From contig NW_017265149.1 of NCBI RefSeq assembly GCF_001638985.1, forward strand, positions 1,049,619 through 1,113,618: a stretch of 64,000 nt of DNA. The letters are read 5' to 3'. This stretch comes from Phycomyces blakesleeanus NRRL 1555(-). Its lineage: Eukaryota; Mucoromycota; Mucoromycetes; Mucorales; Phycomycetaceae. Below, piece by piece: positions 12,848 to 23,490 of the stretch. Within the stretch, counting starts at the first letter, position 1, and each line of letters opens with the position of its first letter. Under the pieces are notes generated by a model that saw only the letters and a list, made by a program, of their open reading frames with translations, had not been told where the DNA came from and did no database searches. The translations under genes and the position numbers were made by a program.

Positions 12848-13016
12848 GTAAATTTAGCTTAGATATTAAGAAATATGGCTCTTTTTTTTTCTTTAAAAAA
12901 AAGCTCTTTGGCTTATTGATTCATTTTATTTACTTTTACTAGCTTTTAGAGGTTGTCTTTAATGGAAGTTTCAGCCTAGTATTTTGACATCATTCTCATT
13001 TTTCTAGAGACAATGG

Positions 13017-13116
13017 NNNNNNNNNNNNNNNNNNNNNNNNNNNNNNNNNNNNNNNNNNNNNNNNNNNNNNNNNNNNNNNNNNNNNNNNNNNNNNNNNNNN
13101 NNNNNNNNNNNNNNNN
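13017..13116. other. Assembly gap of 100 N
   Basis: Exactly 100 unknown bases, the usual placeholder for a scaffold join of unknown size. Copy A runs into it on the left. On the right the sequence starts abruptly inside what is, in the mirror copy, the middle of a continuous region (27262). Confidence 0.99.
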
Positions 13117-13335
13117 CCTTAATAGTGCAGTAAGTCTCTCTGTAATAAATGATCTTACTATACTTTACAGATATAATAATATATATATATATATATGTCA
13201 AATATTTAGGTTAAGTTCAAATCATGAAATTATAAATCCCAATATTTATTTTGAAAAATTTAATTTTATTTATTATAGTATCAAGTTCACTTTGAATTAA
13301 AAGAAAAAGGAAAAGAAAAAGGAGATCCAAGTCCA

Positions 13336-13740
13336 CTAAACAACCGTGATAACTGCAAGATCAGTGTAATCGATATCTTCTCCTGACTCTTTGCTGATAG
13401 TAAATACATAAGTTCCAGCTGGCTCGTTCAAATTAAGAGTAATGTAATTCTTGCCAAGGGTGAGATCAACAGGTTCAGGGGCCTTTTGAGGATTGCTCAA
13501 AGCATATTCGCCATCTTCATTTTCAACTGCAGAGATCATGTAAGCGTAGTATGTATCATGACATGTTCCAGTGACGTCCCAGAGAACCTCATAAGTTCCA
13601 TAGCTGTTCCATACAGTGCCATTGACGGGGTATGTGAGAGAGAAGCAGTTATGATTTTCACCGTCGTTAGTAGGCATAGGAGCGGCACAGACCAGACCGA
13701 GAACCATGGCAAGCAGAACAAAGGCAAAAGAAGACTTCAT
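13336..13740 (-). CDS. Small secreted Kre9/KNH1-like protein, family member 2, left copy
   Basis: Single exon, 134 residues. The signal peptide is MKSSFAFVLLAMVLGLVCA followed by AP. The mature chain carries NCFSLTYPVNGTVWNSYGTY, then VLWDVTGTC, YYAYMISAVENEDGEY and the end block DYTDLAVITVV. It matches member 1 over its whole length with many substitutions, so this is an older duplicate than the arm duplication. The two cysteines and the glycosylation sequon are kept. The predicted location is outside the cell; the function is unknown. The right-hand copy (26639-27043) appears identical in protein. Confidence 0.85.
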   Translation of the reverse strand: MKSSFAFVLLAMVLGLVCAAPMPTNDGENHNCFSLTYPVNGTVWNSYGTYEVLWDVTGTCHDTYYAYMISAVENEDGEYALSNPQKAPEPVDLTLGKNYITLNLNEPAGTYVFTISKESGEDIDYTDLAVITVV

Positions 13741-13816
13741 AATGAGAAATTGATTGATAACAGATGAAGATTGAATAGAATGATGATTGGAATAAATTGA
13801 TGGGAAACAATGCCTA

Positions 13817-13825
13817 GTATTTATA
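13817..13825 (-). promoter_or_regulatory. TATA box of family member 2, left copy
   Basis: TATAAATAC on the minus strand, 76 bases before the start codon, embedded in an upstream stretch homologous to that of member 1. Confidence 0.7.
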
Positions 13826-14236
13826 TTAAATATTTGTTTAGCTCTTAAAAGATCTTTCTTTTTTTAATTTCCTATTTGGCTTATCCCCATCTTATTTTAT
13901 TCTAGTAGTTCTTAGAGGTCGCTATTAATTGGAGTTTCAGCCTATTTTCTTGACGTTATTGCTTTTGTTTTGCTTTAATAGAGACAACAGAATGAAGTTA
14001 ATTTAGAAAAGTATAGATTTAGGTTTATTCGCAAAGAGCAGTAAAATGATATTTTATTTGAAAGCCCCATTTACTTTATATTTATATATGCATATCCTCT
14101 TCCTTGGTTTACAACAAAGTGGCTTTTGGCTCAAAAGGGTTATAGGAGAAGATCACTACAAATAAGGAAAATAGAGAAAATGTGGAGTCCTTAGAAGGCC
14201 TCAGCCTTTTTATGGGTATGCATAAGGATTGATCAT

Positions 14237-14255
14237 TAAAGCCACTTTGTGGCAC
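14237..14255 (-). promoter_or_regulatory. Shared upstream box of member 2, left copy
   Basis: On the minus strand this reads GTGCCACAAAGTGGCTTTA, about 0.5 kb before the gene. The same box stands upstream of members 1, 3 (degenerate) and 4, so it is a candidate regulatory element. Confidence 0.5.
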
Positions 14256-14589
14256 CAAATAACTCAATTAACTCGAACCGATTATTCTAGACTCAAATCA
14301 ATCCAGCACATAAGAAAAATCTATCCTGACATATAAAATCTTAATAGCTACAAAAAAATAGTCATTAATAAGTTGCACAAAATGTCAGGTCACTAATACT
14401 GAAATTTTCAAAAGGTATTTGCGTTTTGAATTAGTTTATGTGCGGGCTGCAAGATTTATCTTTTTAGTACAATATATGTTTTTTTTTGTAAGGATGCTGA
14501 AACCCAAAGGGTTTTTATTGATATATAAGTTCTAAGATGAAAAGGAGTGCCCAATCCTGCTTTTGAGATTTATTCTCTATTGCTGTTAG

Positions 14590-15190
14590 GATATTTTAAC
14601 TTATATATTATATGAGTGAGTGTACTTGGCAAGAAGAGGCAAATAAAGCTCTTAGTAAAAATAGGCGACAAGAAAAGCTGCAGAGACAAAAACAGAGGTA
14701 CTCGGAAATGGAATATCTTAAAATACAAAGGTTTAGGGATGGTGTCAGGCTGTTAAGAGTGTACAGCTGATGAGAGAAACAACAGGAGTGTTCGGAGGGA
14801 CAACTGGTGGGAAACAGGAGGGAAAGAATGGAATGAATGTCTTGTATGGAGGACATGTTTCCAAAATGAAATAAGCAAAAATTAGCTCACACAGAGAGCC
14901 TGGGAGGAAAAATGAACAGAAAATGGGAACTCGTTTCCTTTTCTTCATAATAAATGGGGCATAACACGTCAGGAAAGATGGTAAGAATCTATGTGACATG
15001 CTAGGGGAGAAAGGAGAACACAGGAGATCATTGAGCATGAATGGCAGGAGAAAAGAACAAAAGAAAAAAGGTTGCAGAGGGATGTAATGGTTGTTAACTT
15101 GATAGAAGAGCTTGTTGATACTAAGAGGGTTGTGAGGGCACTCTTAGTGCAATATAATGCGATTTTCAGGAATAATTACCGAAATTAGAG
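14590..15190 (+). pseudogene. Decayed protein-coding frame, possibly from a transposase (left copy)
   Basis: The plus strand shows coding-like but broken frames: ECTWQEEANKALSKNRRQEK and QRYSEMEYLKIQRFRDGVRL near 14615-14755. After several stops and frame shifts, EHEWQEKRTKEKRLQRDVMV and NLIEELVDTKRVVRALLVQY follow near 15030-15165. These charged helical segments resemble the coiled regions of fungal transposases of the KDZ type, but that family call is only a guess. The mirror copy lies at 25189-25789. Confidence 0.35.
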
Positions 15191-16197
15191 GATTTTTAAA
15201 CAGGTTGAAACACTATCAGAAATGACTTTTGTCAGATAGTTCGAATATAACAAGATTCACAAGGAGTTTTATCTATCAATCAAGATTAGTAGTTTTCCTT
15301 TCTTGATAGAAAATATCTTTCTCAATCTCTTTAAAATTAGGTAAGAAAGTAGATAAATTCTGGTGGACGTTTAAAGAAAATTAAAAATATTAAAATAGCA
15401 AAAGCAGAGTATCTTTTGAGCACCAGGACCTAAACAAAACAAAAAAACCAGCATACAAATCAACAATATCAATGAATCAGCTGTAATAACCGGTATATAC
15501 CAACACTCTACTCTGCTCTATGCAATCCAATATGAAAACGTGGCTATTTTATGACATCTACATATTGGTACTTTATACTTTATGTCTGTCAAATTATCTT
15601 TAAAGCCTGTAATATAAAAAGACTTGTAGGTAATGATGCTTACTTCTTAAATACACCCAAATCGATTTTTTTGTGCACAGTCTGTGTAAATACAATGAGC
15701 ACGTTTACTTGTGTATACACCTCGCCACGACTTTTCTGTCTTTCTTTCAGACACGCATTTTTTATACCTTTCCATCTCTCTCATTCCAATGCATCTCCTT
15801 TACAATCTCCATGCAGATTAGCCAAATTCAGTTATAAGTTTCACGCCATTGCTATTCTCAAAAATTATTTTGAGTTTTCTTAATGAACTTTATAGATAAA
15901 AACGACCCATAAAATCAAACACGGTAATCAACACAATGATAAGAATACCCATATTATATTGTATTGTATTATATTTATCTTCAGATTTATTTAACTAGAT
16001 TAATTTTTCTTATTAATGAGACTTCCTAATTACAACATTAACCTCTTCAATCAAGTAAAAAAAAAGTTTGAACGCGTATTTTTTTATTAGTCAACAACAG
16101 TTTAAAAAATATTTTATTTATTTATTAAAGATATACATAAAGAAGCTATTTTATTTTATATGATTTCACTTAATGTTTTTTTACATGAGTAAAAAAA

Positions 16198-16888
16198 TAA
16201 AAAGCATGACACCAAGTTCTTTGTCCCCGCATTACGCGGCTCAATCTCCCTCAGGACGTAAACCTGACTTGGTAGCGAAGGAGGTGTGGGAATGGTGTTA
16301 ATCCGTGGCGTAAGACAACAACCGGGTTCATCCCAACTGCCCTATCTCATCACTGAGAAGGGCCTGCGAACGTACCAGAGAAACCTACCACAAAGTAGCA
16401 GGGTCCAGCGTGTTCGACTACCAAGCAACACCGTCAGTTCCAAAGAGCTTCGAACAAGGATTTCATGAAGAGTCGGCAGTAAACTCCACTTCCTCCCCGT
16501 CCTCCACTCAATAAACTTTCATGATGCTAACTCGGCGGCAGCTTTTTTTAAACATTGCTCGTCGCCATTGTTTCAGAAATTATACAATTAAATTCACAAT
16601 TCAGAACAATGTTGATCTGCGCCTCTAAGAATTAACCAAGAAGCTAGAGACGACGCACTTCCGCTTTTTCCTGCACAGAATGGAAAAAGAATGTCTCCCA
16701 ATCGACCCATAGGTAGCGCGTCAAACTCAACTACAGGCAATCAGGGGGTACCCGTCTCCAGAGTATAAAAAAAGCTAAAGAGAAGAAAACCGTGTCGGTT
16801 GAATGGGCTTTATTTTGATATACCCGCAGTCTGCGACTAAAGTTTGGGACTGCGCTTTTTTTTGCCAGGGGTGTTTTTTGCCTCCCAC
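16198..16888. other. GC-rich non-coding island (copy B)
   Basis: Sequence equivalent of 10070-10760, including the CGCAGTC/GACTGCG hairpin and the T run. Confidence 0.4.
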
Positions 16889-17637
16889 GTCAGAGCAGTG
16901 ACATAGCTGTATACTCTTTTTTAGTAGGATTGTGTAACTATTCTATGACAGTAGTAGAAGCTTATAAAATTTAACTAAAACATTTGTGCAAAATATCTTT
17001 GCAAAGTAAAGTGAAGCAAAGAAGTAAAGAAGTAAAAAGAGACGAATGGTTTAGTTTTGATCGGTGTAGCAATAACTCTTAAAGTGGAGTACAAGTTTCT
17101 ATAACGGCGATTCGTAGGTTACTCTAAGCTGGTCTGTGCGCTTTTTATTCGAGCGTACAAAGGGATTTGTTTTTTCTTTTGCTTGTACAAGTAGACACAA
17201 AAGAGACCCAAAATTATTTCAAAGCGATACGAAGTAATAAATAAAAAAGCAAAAAGTATAAATGTACATTATCTGAATTATCACAGTGCGGTAGGTGGCG
17301 GAATTTTGAGTTCAAGGTTGAGTTATATTGAAATGAGGTTATACCAATAGTTGAATGTACCAAGGTGATTTTTAAAGAGAATAAATAAGTATATTGTTTT
17401 ATTATATTAATTTTAGAATATACAGCTATGTAAAATTTACTGTTTTCTGGTCTCGACATTTTGGACTAGCTGTCTAATCATGCTAGCACTTTTTATGAGT
17501 TATTTTTTTTTTCGAGACTACTCCCACAATCTTGGCTTTTACTTTAAGCTAATTAAATATCCAAAATATATCATGGATGTCGTTAAAAATAGCATATACT
17601 AGCTTCATAATTTACATAAATATTGACCAAGCTTCAT

Positions 17638-17998
17638 ATCATATATTTTCATTTTATATAAAGTAGAGCCGGAAATAATATTTGAAGTGTTCGGGATTGA
17701 TTTTGGGGTTAGTATCTCAATATATGAAAAAGTGGATACTGTGAGAGTGCTATTTATTAAAAAGACAAAATAATATTGTTTATATCCGTTATTATTAAAA
17801 TCCCTATAATTCAAATCCCTGTTGTGTAATGGTTGGTTTACACTGTATAAGTGTGTAGTGTACATGTACCTGATATGTAACAGTTCCGGAAATTGTTAAC
17901 TTGCCAGGTTCATTAGCAAGAAGAAACCAGTGTTTGGTCGTGGAGGCTGCTCTCCACTCAATTGTGCTGTGTATACCACAATATTCATGCCATTAATT
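17638..17998 (-). pseudogene. Decayed coding relic of unknown family (copy B)
   Basis: Same content as 11510-11870; it appears identical in sequence. Confidence 0.4.
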
Positions 17999-18486
17999 TG
18001 TATTCAAGATTTTATTCTAAGACTATTTGTATTTAGATATTTTTTTTTAAAGATGTCAGATGTAGTTTTGATTTGATATACATATATGTGCAAACTACTA
18101 AAACAACTGTTTCTGTTTCCCGTGCTATTAAATTGCCATGTCTTTGTTTGTTTGCTTTTATATGACAATTAAATATTAACTACTATCTCGTGATCTTGGT
18201 TTTGATAATGTATATTGTGAGACTAATATAAGTAATATATATACATATATCTATAATATTTTAATTGTAGCTTATAAGAACATGGCATACGGCACTATAA
18301 TAAAGCATCTCCTTATACTTCAAAAGGATAGTATATATGTATTGTCAAGGTTCTTTAAACTTGATCTTAGGTATAGGGTGGAGCAACACAATAGTTCTTT
18401 TTATAAATTCATTTTTATTTGATTTATCAAGCTTGCTTTAGACTAGAAAATAAAGATCTAAGAATATAAATCTAAATCTAAATCTA

Positions 18487-18891
18487 TCAAACAATATCAA
18501 CAAGTGCCACATCGGTGTAGTCCATATCATCTCCTGTATCTTTGATGATACCAAATACATATTTTCCAGCTGGCTCGCTCGAATCGAGAGTAATAGAAGC
18601 CATTCCAGCATTAAGATCAATTGAATCAGATGCCTGATAAGGAGTTCCAAAGGTATAGTCGCCGTTGGACTCTTCAGTTGCAGGGATTATGAAAGCATAG
18701 TATGTACCAGAGCATGTTCCAGTAAGATCCCAGAGAGCTTCGTAAGTTCCGGAGCTGTTCCATACAGTGCCATTGACGGGATATGTGAGAGAGAAGCAGT
18801 TGATATTCTCAAATTCGGGATTTCCTGTAGGGGCGGCACAGACCAGACCGAGAACCATGGCAAGTAAAGCAAAAGCAAAAGAAGTCTTCAT
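18487..18891 (-). CDS. Small secreted Kre9/KNH1-like protein, family member 1, copy B
   Basis: A 134-residue product that appears identical to that of copy A: signal peptide, two cysteines, the NGTVW sequon motif and the C-terminal DYTD block. Unlike copy A, its full upstream region is present, so the shared boxes (19392-19408) and the TATA box (18967-18975) can be seen. It faces copy C across the spacer, so the two copies are divergently transcribed from the centre of the palindrome. Confidence 0.85.
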   Translation of the reverse strand: MKTSFAFALLAMVLGLVCAAPTGNPEFENINCFSLTYPVNGTVWNSSGTYEALWDLTGTCSGTYYAFIIPATEESNGDYTFGTPYQASDSIDLNAGMASITLDSSEPAGKYVFGIIKDTGDDMDYTDVALVDIV

Positions 18892-18966
18892 GATAAAATA
18901 TTGACTGAAGTGAATGATGATTGAATAGACAGATGATTGGAATAAATTTACGGAAAACAATGTCCA

Positions 18967-18975
18967 GTATTTATA
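18967..18975 (-). promoter_or_regulatory. TATA box of family member 1, copy B
   Basis: TATAAATAC on the minus strand, 76 bases from the start codon. Confidence 0.7.
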
Positions 18976-19391
18976 GTAAATTTAGCTTAGATATTAAGAA
19001 ATATGGCTCTTTTTTTTCTTTAAAAAAAAGCTCTTTGGCTTATTGATTCATTTTATTTACTTTTACTAGCTTTTAGATGTTGTCTTTAATGGAAGTTTCA
19101 GCCTAGTATTTTGATATCATTCTCATTTTTCTAGAGACAATGGAATTCCGGGAGTTTCGAAAAGCCTGATTCCTCATTTATTTCTATAGAGTCTAGCTCA
19201 CAGCTGTTTTAAAGCCCCATTTACTTTATATATATATATATATGAATATGATCTTCTTTCGGTTATAAAAAAGCAACTTTTGGCTCAAAAGAGTTATACA
19301 AGAAGAGCAGTACAAATAAGTAAATTTGAGAAAATGTGGAGTCCTTAGAAGGCCTCAGCCTTTTTATGGGCATGCATAGAGGATTGATAAC

Positions 19392-19408
19392 TAAAGCCAC
19401 TTTGTGGT
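19392..19408 (-). promoter_or_regulatory. Shared upstream box of member 1, copy B
   Basis: On the minus strand ACCACAAAGTGGCTTTA, part of an upstream stretch of about 0.45 kb conserved between members 1 and 2. Confidence 0.5.
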
Positions 19409-20059
19409 ACCGAAAAAGTCAATTTATTCTGAACCATTGTTCTAAACCCCATTTGACATTCAGTACATCAAAAATGCTTAATTCTTGATTGGCAGACATA
19501 TGGGTAAAAAATAAACATTAGCGGGTGTACATACTGCCAAGTTAAATACTTCCATTAATTACTTAATTTGTAAATGGATTCTGTATTTTCTAAATTTAGT
19601 AGACTACATATTCAAAGTAATTTTTGTTTTATTTAAATTTACTCATTTGAGAGATTTTTTTTTGTTAGAATAATACAAGGCGCAATCATTTTTTGTGAAA
19701 TTATTATATAATTAGGTATATTTTTTAAAGAAACTCTAATATTAAATGGTATACATATTAAATCAATGTTGTCCTGTAGTATAGTTTATGTATATATGTA
19801 TGGGTGTATGTGTAATGTACATAGAAGGCTATAAAATACTGTTATCCAATACATAGATCTTTCCAGCACTCAAGATGAAATATTTAATAATAAATTAAAT
19901 CGACTATTTGCTCTCTTGATATATATTACACTCTATTCATCAGAGTTTAACACTTATATTATTTAATTATTAAATGTTTGCTTTATATAATTTGCATCTT
20001 GTATACAGTTGTTTTTAACTTAATATCGATATTCTTCAACATATAATATTAAAAAATTA

Positions 20060-20620
20060 TTATCTACTCTGAGGTATTCGGGATTGTTTATGGGCTAGTA
20101 TCTCAAGAATGGGAAAAGTAGATACTGTGAGAGTGTTATTTATTAAGAGCATCCACTGGTATGTGTAACTAAAATAATTACGTAAAATAAAAAAGCCGCA
20201 TTTAAAAGAGATAATTTAGACCATCCACAGCGGTCTGGGTAAAATTAGCAGTGTATGTAAAAAAGCCCTGGATGTTTTTGTGAATTGTTAAATTTAAAAA
20301 GCCGGTAATTATTATTGAGAAATAATCAGTTAAAACTTTTAGTTAAGCAAACCGCTGGGGATGAAAAAATCTAAATTTCCTGTCTAAATTAACATTCTTG
20401 TTAAATTTACACAGACCGCTGTGGATGCTCTTAAAATCCCTGTAATTCAAATCCCTGTTGTGTAATGGTTGGTTAACACTGTATGAGTGTGTAGTGTACA
20501 TGTGTCTGGCGTGTAACAGTTCCGGAGATTGTTAAATTGCCGGATTCATTAGCAAGAAGGAACCAGTGTTTGGTTGTGGGGTCTGTTCTTCACTCAATTG
20601 TGGTGTGTATACCACATACT
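20060..20620 (-). pseudogene. Older, stop-containing copy of the unknown coding relic, interrupted by a MITE
   Basis: Matches 11560-11850 with many substitutions. The minus-strand reading has KHWFLLANESGNLTISGTVT but with stop codons in the frame. The 20147-20430 element sits inside it. The neighbouring secreted-protein gene expected from the unit order is missing. Confidence 0.5.
20147..20430. mobile_element. MITE with inverted ends and TTAA target duplication
   Basis: The 284-base element begins GAGCATCCAC and ends GTGGATGCTC, flanked on both sides by TTAA (20143-20146 and 20431-20434). A second inverted pair lies inside: CCATCCACAGCGGTCTGGGT near 20222 and ACACAGACCGCTGTGGATG near 20410. 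It has no coding capacity, so it would need an enzyme from elsewhere. TTAA flanks suggest a piggyBac/Kolobok-type or a Harbinger-like source; the ends do not decide between them. Confidence 0.75.
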
Positions 20621-20963
20621 CGATTCAACCTGTTTTAATTTGCTTTAAATTGGGTAGAATAAATCGAAGCCTGGTTAAAAAAAACTTTTTTTATGCTAGA
20701 AATTGTACTTTGTTTTGATATATATATATAAAGGATATAAATGGCCTTTATATATTGAGAAGCTATTTGAAATGACACCTAGGAACAATTACTGGCGCGA
20801 GTTCGATTTAATACTGTATATTAATATTAACTTGGCAGTATGTACACCCGCTAATGTTTATTTTTTACCCATATGTCTGCCAATCAAGAATTAAGCATTT
20901 TTGATGTACTGAATGTCAAATGGGGTTTAGAACAATGGTTCAGAATAAATTGACTTTTTCGGT

Positions 20964-20980
20964 ACCACAAAGTGGCTTTA
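20964..20980 (+). promoter_or_regulatory. Shared upstream box of member 1, copy C
   Basis: ACCACAAAGTGGCTTTA, about 0.5 kb before the start codon. It is followed in order by an AAAAAGGCTGAGGCC block (21007-21021), AAAGTAAATGGGGCTTT (21151-21167) and TAGGCTGAAAC (21273-21283), all of which recur before member 2. Confidence 0.5.
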
Positions 20981-21403
20981 GTTATCAATCCTCTATGCAT
21001 GCCCATAAAAAGGCTGAGGCCTTCTAAGGACTCCACATTTTCTCAAATTTACTTATTTGTACTGCTCTTCTTGTATAACTCTTTTGAGCCAAAAGTTGCT
21101 TTTTTATAACCGAAAGAAGATCATATTCATATATATATATATATATATATAAAGTAAATGGGGCTTTAAAACAGCTGTGAGCTAGACTCTATAGAAATAA
21201 ATGAGGAATCAGGCTTTTCGAAACTCCCGGAATTCCATTGTCTCTAGAAAAATGAGAATGATGTCAAAATACTAGGCTGAAACTTCCATTAAAGACAACC
21301 TCTAAAAGCTAGTAAAAGTAAATAAAATGAATCAATAAGCCAAAGAGCTTTTTTTTAAAGAAAAAAAAAGAGCCATATTTCTTAATATCTAAGCTAAATT
21401 TAC

Positions 21404-21412
21404 TATAAATAC
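21404..21412 (+). promoter_or_regulatory. TATA box of family member 1, copy C
   Basis: TATAAATAC, 76 bases before the ATG at 21488. The 5' leader in between is pyrimidine-rich and contains no ATG. Confidence 0.7.
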
Positions 21413-21487
21413 TGGACATTGTTTTCCGTAAATTTATTCCAATCATCTGTCTATTCAATCATCATTCACTTCAGTCAATATTTTATC

Positions 21488-21892
21488 ATGAAGACTTCTT
21501 TTGCTTTTGCTTTACTTGCCATGGTTCTCGGTCTGGTCTGTGCCGCCCCTACAGGAAATCCCGAATTTGAGAATATCAACTGCTTCTCTCTCACATATCC
21601 CGTCAATGGCACTGTATGGAACAGCTCCGGAACTTACGAAGCTCTCTGGGATCTTACTGGAACATGCTCTGGTACATACTATGCTTTCATAATCCCTGCA
21701 ACTGAAGAGTCCAACGGCGACTATACCTTTGGAACTCCTTATCAGGCATCTGATTCAATTGATCTTAATGCTGGAATGGCTTCTATTACTCTCGATTCGA
21801 GCGAGCCAGCTGGAAAATATGTATTTGGTATCATCAAAGATACAGGAGATGATATGGACTACACCGATGTGGCACTTGTTGATATTGTTTGA
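21488..21892 (+). CDS. Small secreted Kre9/KNH1-like protein, family member 1, copy C
   Basis: A 134-residue product that appears identical to copies A and B, here on the plus strand. Signal peptide with likely cleavage near VCAAP; two cysteines that could form a disulfide; NGTVW sequon; acidic mature chain; DYTDVALVDIV end. This copy lies on the unbroken side of the palindrome and reads toward members 2 to 5, all on the plus strand. It is therefore the first of a same-strand series of five genes. Confidence 0.88.
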   Translation: MKTSFAFALLAMVLGLVCAAPTGNPEFENINCFSLTYPVNGTVWNSSGTYEALWDLTGTCSGTYYAFIIPATEESNGDYTFGTPYQASDSIDLNAGMASITLDSSEPAGKYVFGIIKDTGDDMDYTDVALVDIV

Positions 21893-22380
21893 TAGATTTA
21901 GATTTAGATTTATATTCTTAGATCTTTATTTTCTAGTCTAAAGCAAGCTTGATAAATCAAATAAAAATGAATTTATAAAAAGAACTATTGTGTTGCTCCA
22001 CCCTATACCTAAGATCAAGTTTAAAGAACCTTGACAATACATATATACTATCCTTTTGAAGTATAAGGAGATGCTTTATTATAGTGCCGTATGCCATGTT
22101 CTTATAAGCTACAATTAAAATATTATAGATATATGTATATATATTACTTATATTAGTCTCACAATATACATTATCAAAACCAAGATCACGAGATAGTAGT
22201 TAATATTTAATTGTCATATAAAAGCAAACAAACAAAGACATGGCAATTTAATAGCACGGGAAACAGAAACAGTTGTTTTAGTAGTTTGCACATATATGTA
22301 TATCAAATCAAAACTACATCTGACATCTTTAAAAAAAAATATCTAAATACAAATAGTCTTAGAATAAAATCTTGAATACA

Positions 22381-22741
22381 AATTAATGGCATGAATATTG
22401 TGGTATACACAGCACAATTGAGTGGAGAGCAGCCTCCACGACCAAACACTGGTTTCTTCTTGCTAATGAACCTGGCAAGTTAACAATTTCCGGAACTGTT
22501 ACATATCAGGTACATGTACACTACACACTTATACAGTGTAAACCAACCATTACACAACAGGGATTTGAATTATAGGGATTTTAATAATAACGGATATAAA
22601 CAATATTATTTTGTCTTTTTAATAAATAGCACTCTCACAGTATCCACTTTTTCATATATTGAGATACTAACCCCAAAATCAATCCCGAACACTTCAAATA
22701 TTATTTCCGGCTCTACTTTATATAAAATGAAAATATATGAT
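22381..22741 (+). pseudogene. Decayed coding relic of unknown family (copy C)
   Basis: Plus-strand equivalent of 11510-11870. The open part runs from about 22387 to the TAG at 22573-22575; a second coding-like block follows at about 22626-22720. Confidence 0.4.
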
Positions 22742-23490
22742 ATGAAGCTTGGTCAATATTTATGTAAATTATGAAGCTAGTATATGCTATTTTTAACGAC
22801 ATCCATGATATATTTTGGATATTTAATTAGCTTAAAGTAAAAGCCAAGATTGTGGGAGTAGTCTCGAAAAAAAAAATAACTCATAAAAAGTGCTAGCATG
22901 ATTAGACAGCTAGTCCAAAATGTCGAGACCAGAAAACAGTAAATTTTACATAGCTGTATATTCTAAAATTAATATAATAAAACAATATACTTATTTATTC
23001 TCTTTAAAAATCACCTTGGTACATTCAACTATTGGTATAACCTCATTTCAATATAACTCAACCTTGAACTCAAAATTCCGCCACCTACCGCACTGTGATA
23101 ATTCAGATAATGTACATTTATACTTTTTGCTTTTTTATTTATTACTTCGTATCGCTTTGAAATAATTTTGGGTCTCTTTTGTGTCTACTTGTACAAGCAA
23201 AAGAAAAAACAAATCCCTTTGTACGCTCGAATAAAAAGCGCACAGACCAGCTTAGAGTAACCTACGAATCGCCGTTATAGAAACTTGTACTCCACTTTAA
23301 GAGTTATTGCTACACCGATCAAAACTAAACCATTCGTCTCTTTTTACTTCTTTACTTCTTTGCTTCACTTTACTTTGCAAAGATATTTTGCACAAATGTT
23401 TTAGTTAAATTTTATAAGCTTCTACTACTGTCATAGAATAGTTACACAATCCTACTAAAAAAGAGTATACAGCTATGTCACTGCTCTGAC

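Larger units (their letters stand above)
9351..13016 (-). repeat. Copy A of the 3.6 kb segmental duplication, cut by the assembly gap
   Basis: It is essentially identical to 15530-19143 (copy B, same orientation) and to the reverse complement of 21235-24849 (copy C). The spacing to copy B is a constant 6128 bases from about 9423 to at least 12763. The only differences I noticed are a 51-base insertion in A at 9361-9422, a one-base homopolymer change near 12890, and two substitutions (12951 and 12988, matching copy C but not copy B). It contains one secreted-protein gene, one coding relic and a GC-rich island. The right end is the N gap, so its true extent is unknown. Confidence 0.9.
15530..19143 (-). 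repeat. Copy B of the 3.6 kb segmental duplication
   Basis: It forms the inner part of the left palindrome arm and is in the same orientation as copy A. It differs from both A and C at two sites I noticed (T at 19078, T at 19115), and lacks the 51-base insertion of copy A. It contains one copy of member 1, a coding relic (about 17638-17998) and the GC-rich island (16198-16888). Confidence 0.9.
13117..19545. repeat. Left arm of a large near-perfect inverted repeat
   Basis: This 6.4 kb arm is the reverse complement of 20827-27262. Paired positions add up to 40379 across genes 2 and 1, and to 40372 at the inner edge. The shift comes mainly from a shorter TA run near 19229-19243. The inner border is sharp: after CCAAGTTAA at 19537-19545 the two sides diverge. 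The outer border cannot be seen because the arm begins at the N gap. It holds family members 2 and 1, a decayed frame and a GC-rich island. Confidence 0.95.
19546..20826. repeat. Spacer between the palindrome arms
   Basis: It is unique in the window except for a diverged piece of the arm (20060-20145 plus 20431-20620), which is split by a MITE. The first 500 bases are AT-rich with no gene seen. The presence of a decayed piece of the repeat unit means the locus had tandem units before the inverted arms formed. Confidence 0.8.

Noticed and set aside
13004..13300. Frames running through the N gap
   Set aside because: They consist of unknown residues; the gap is not coding evidence.
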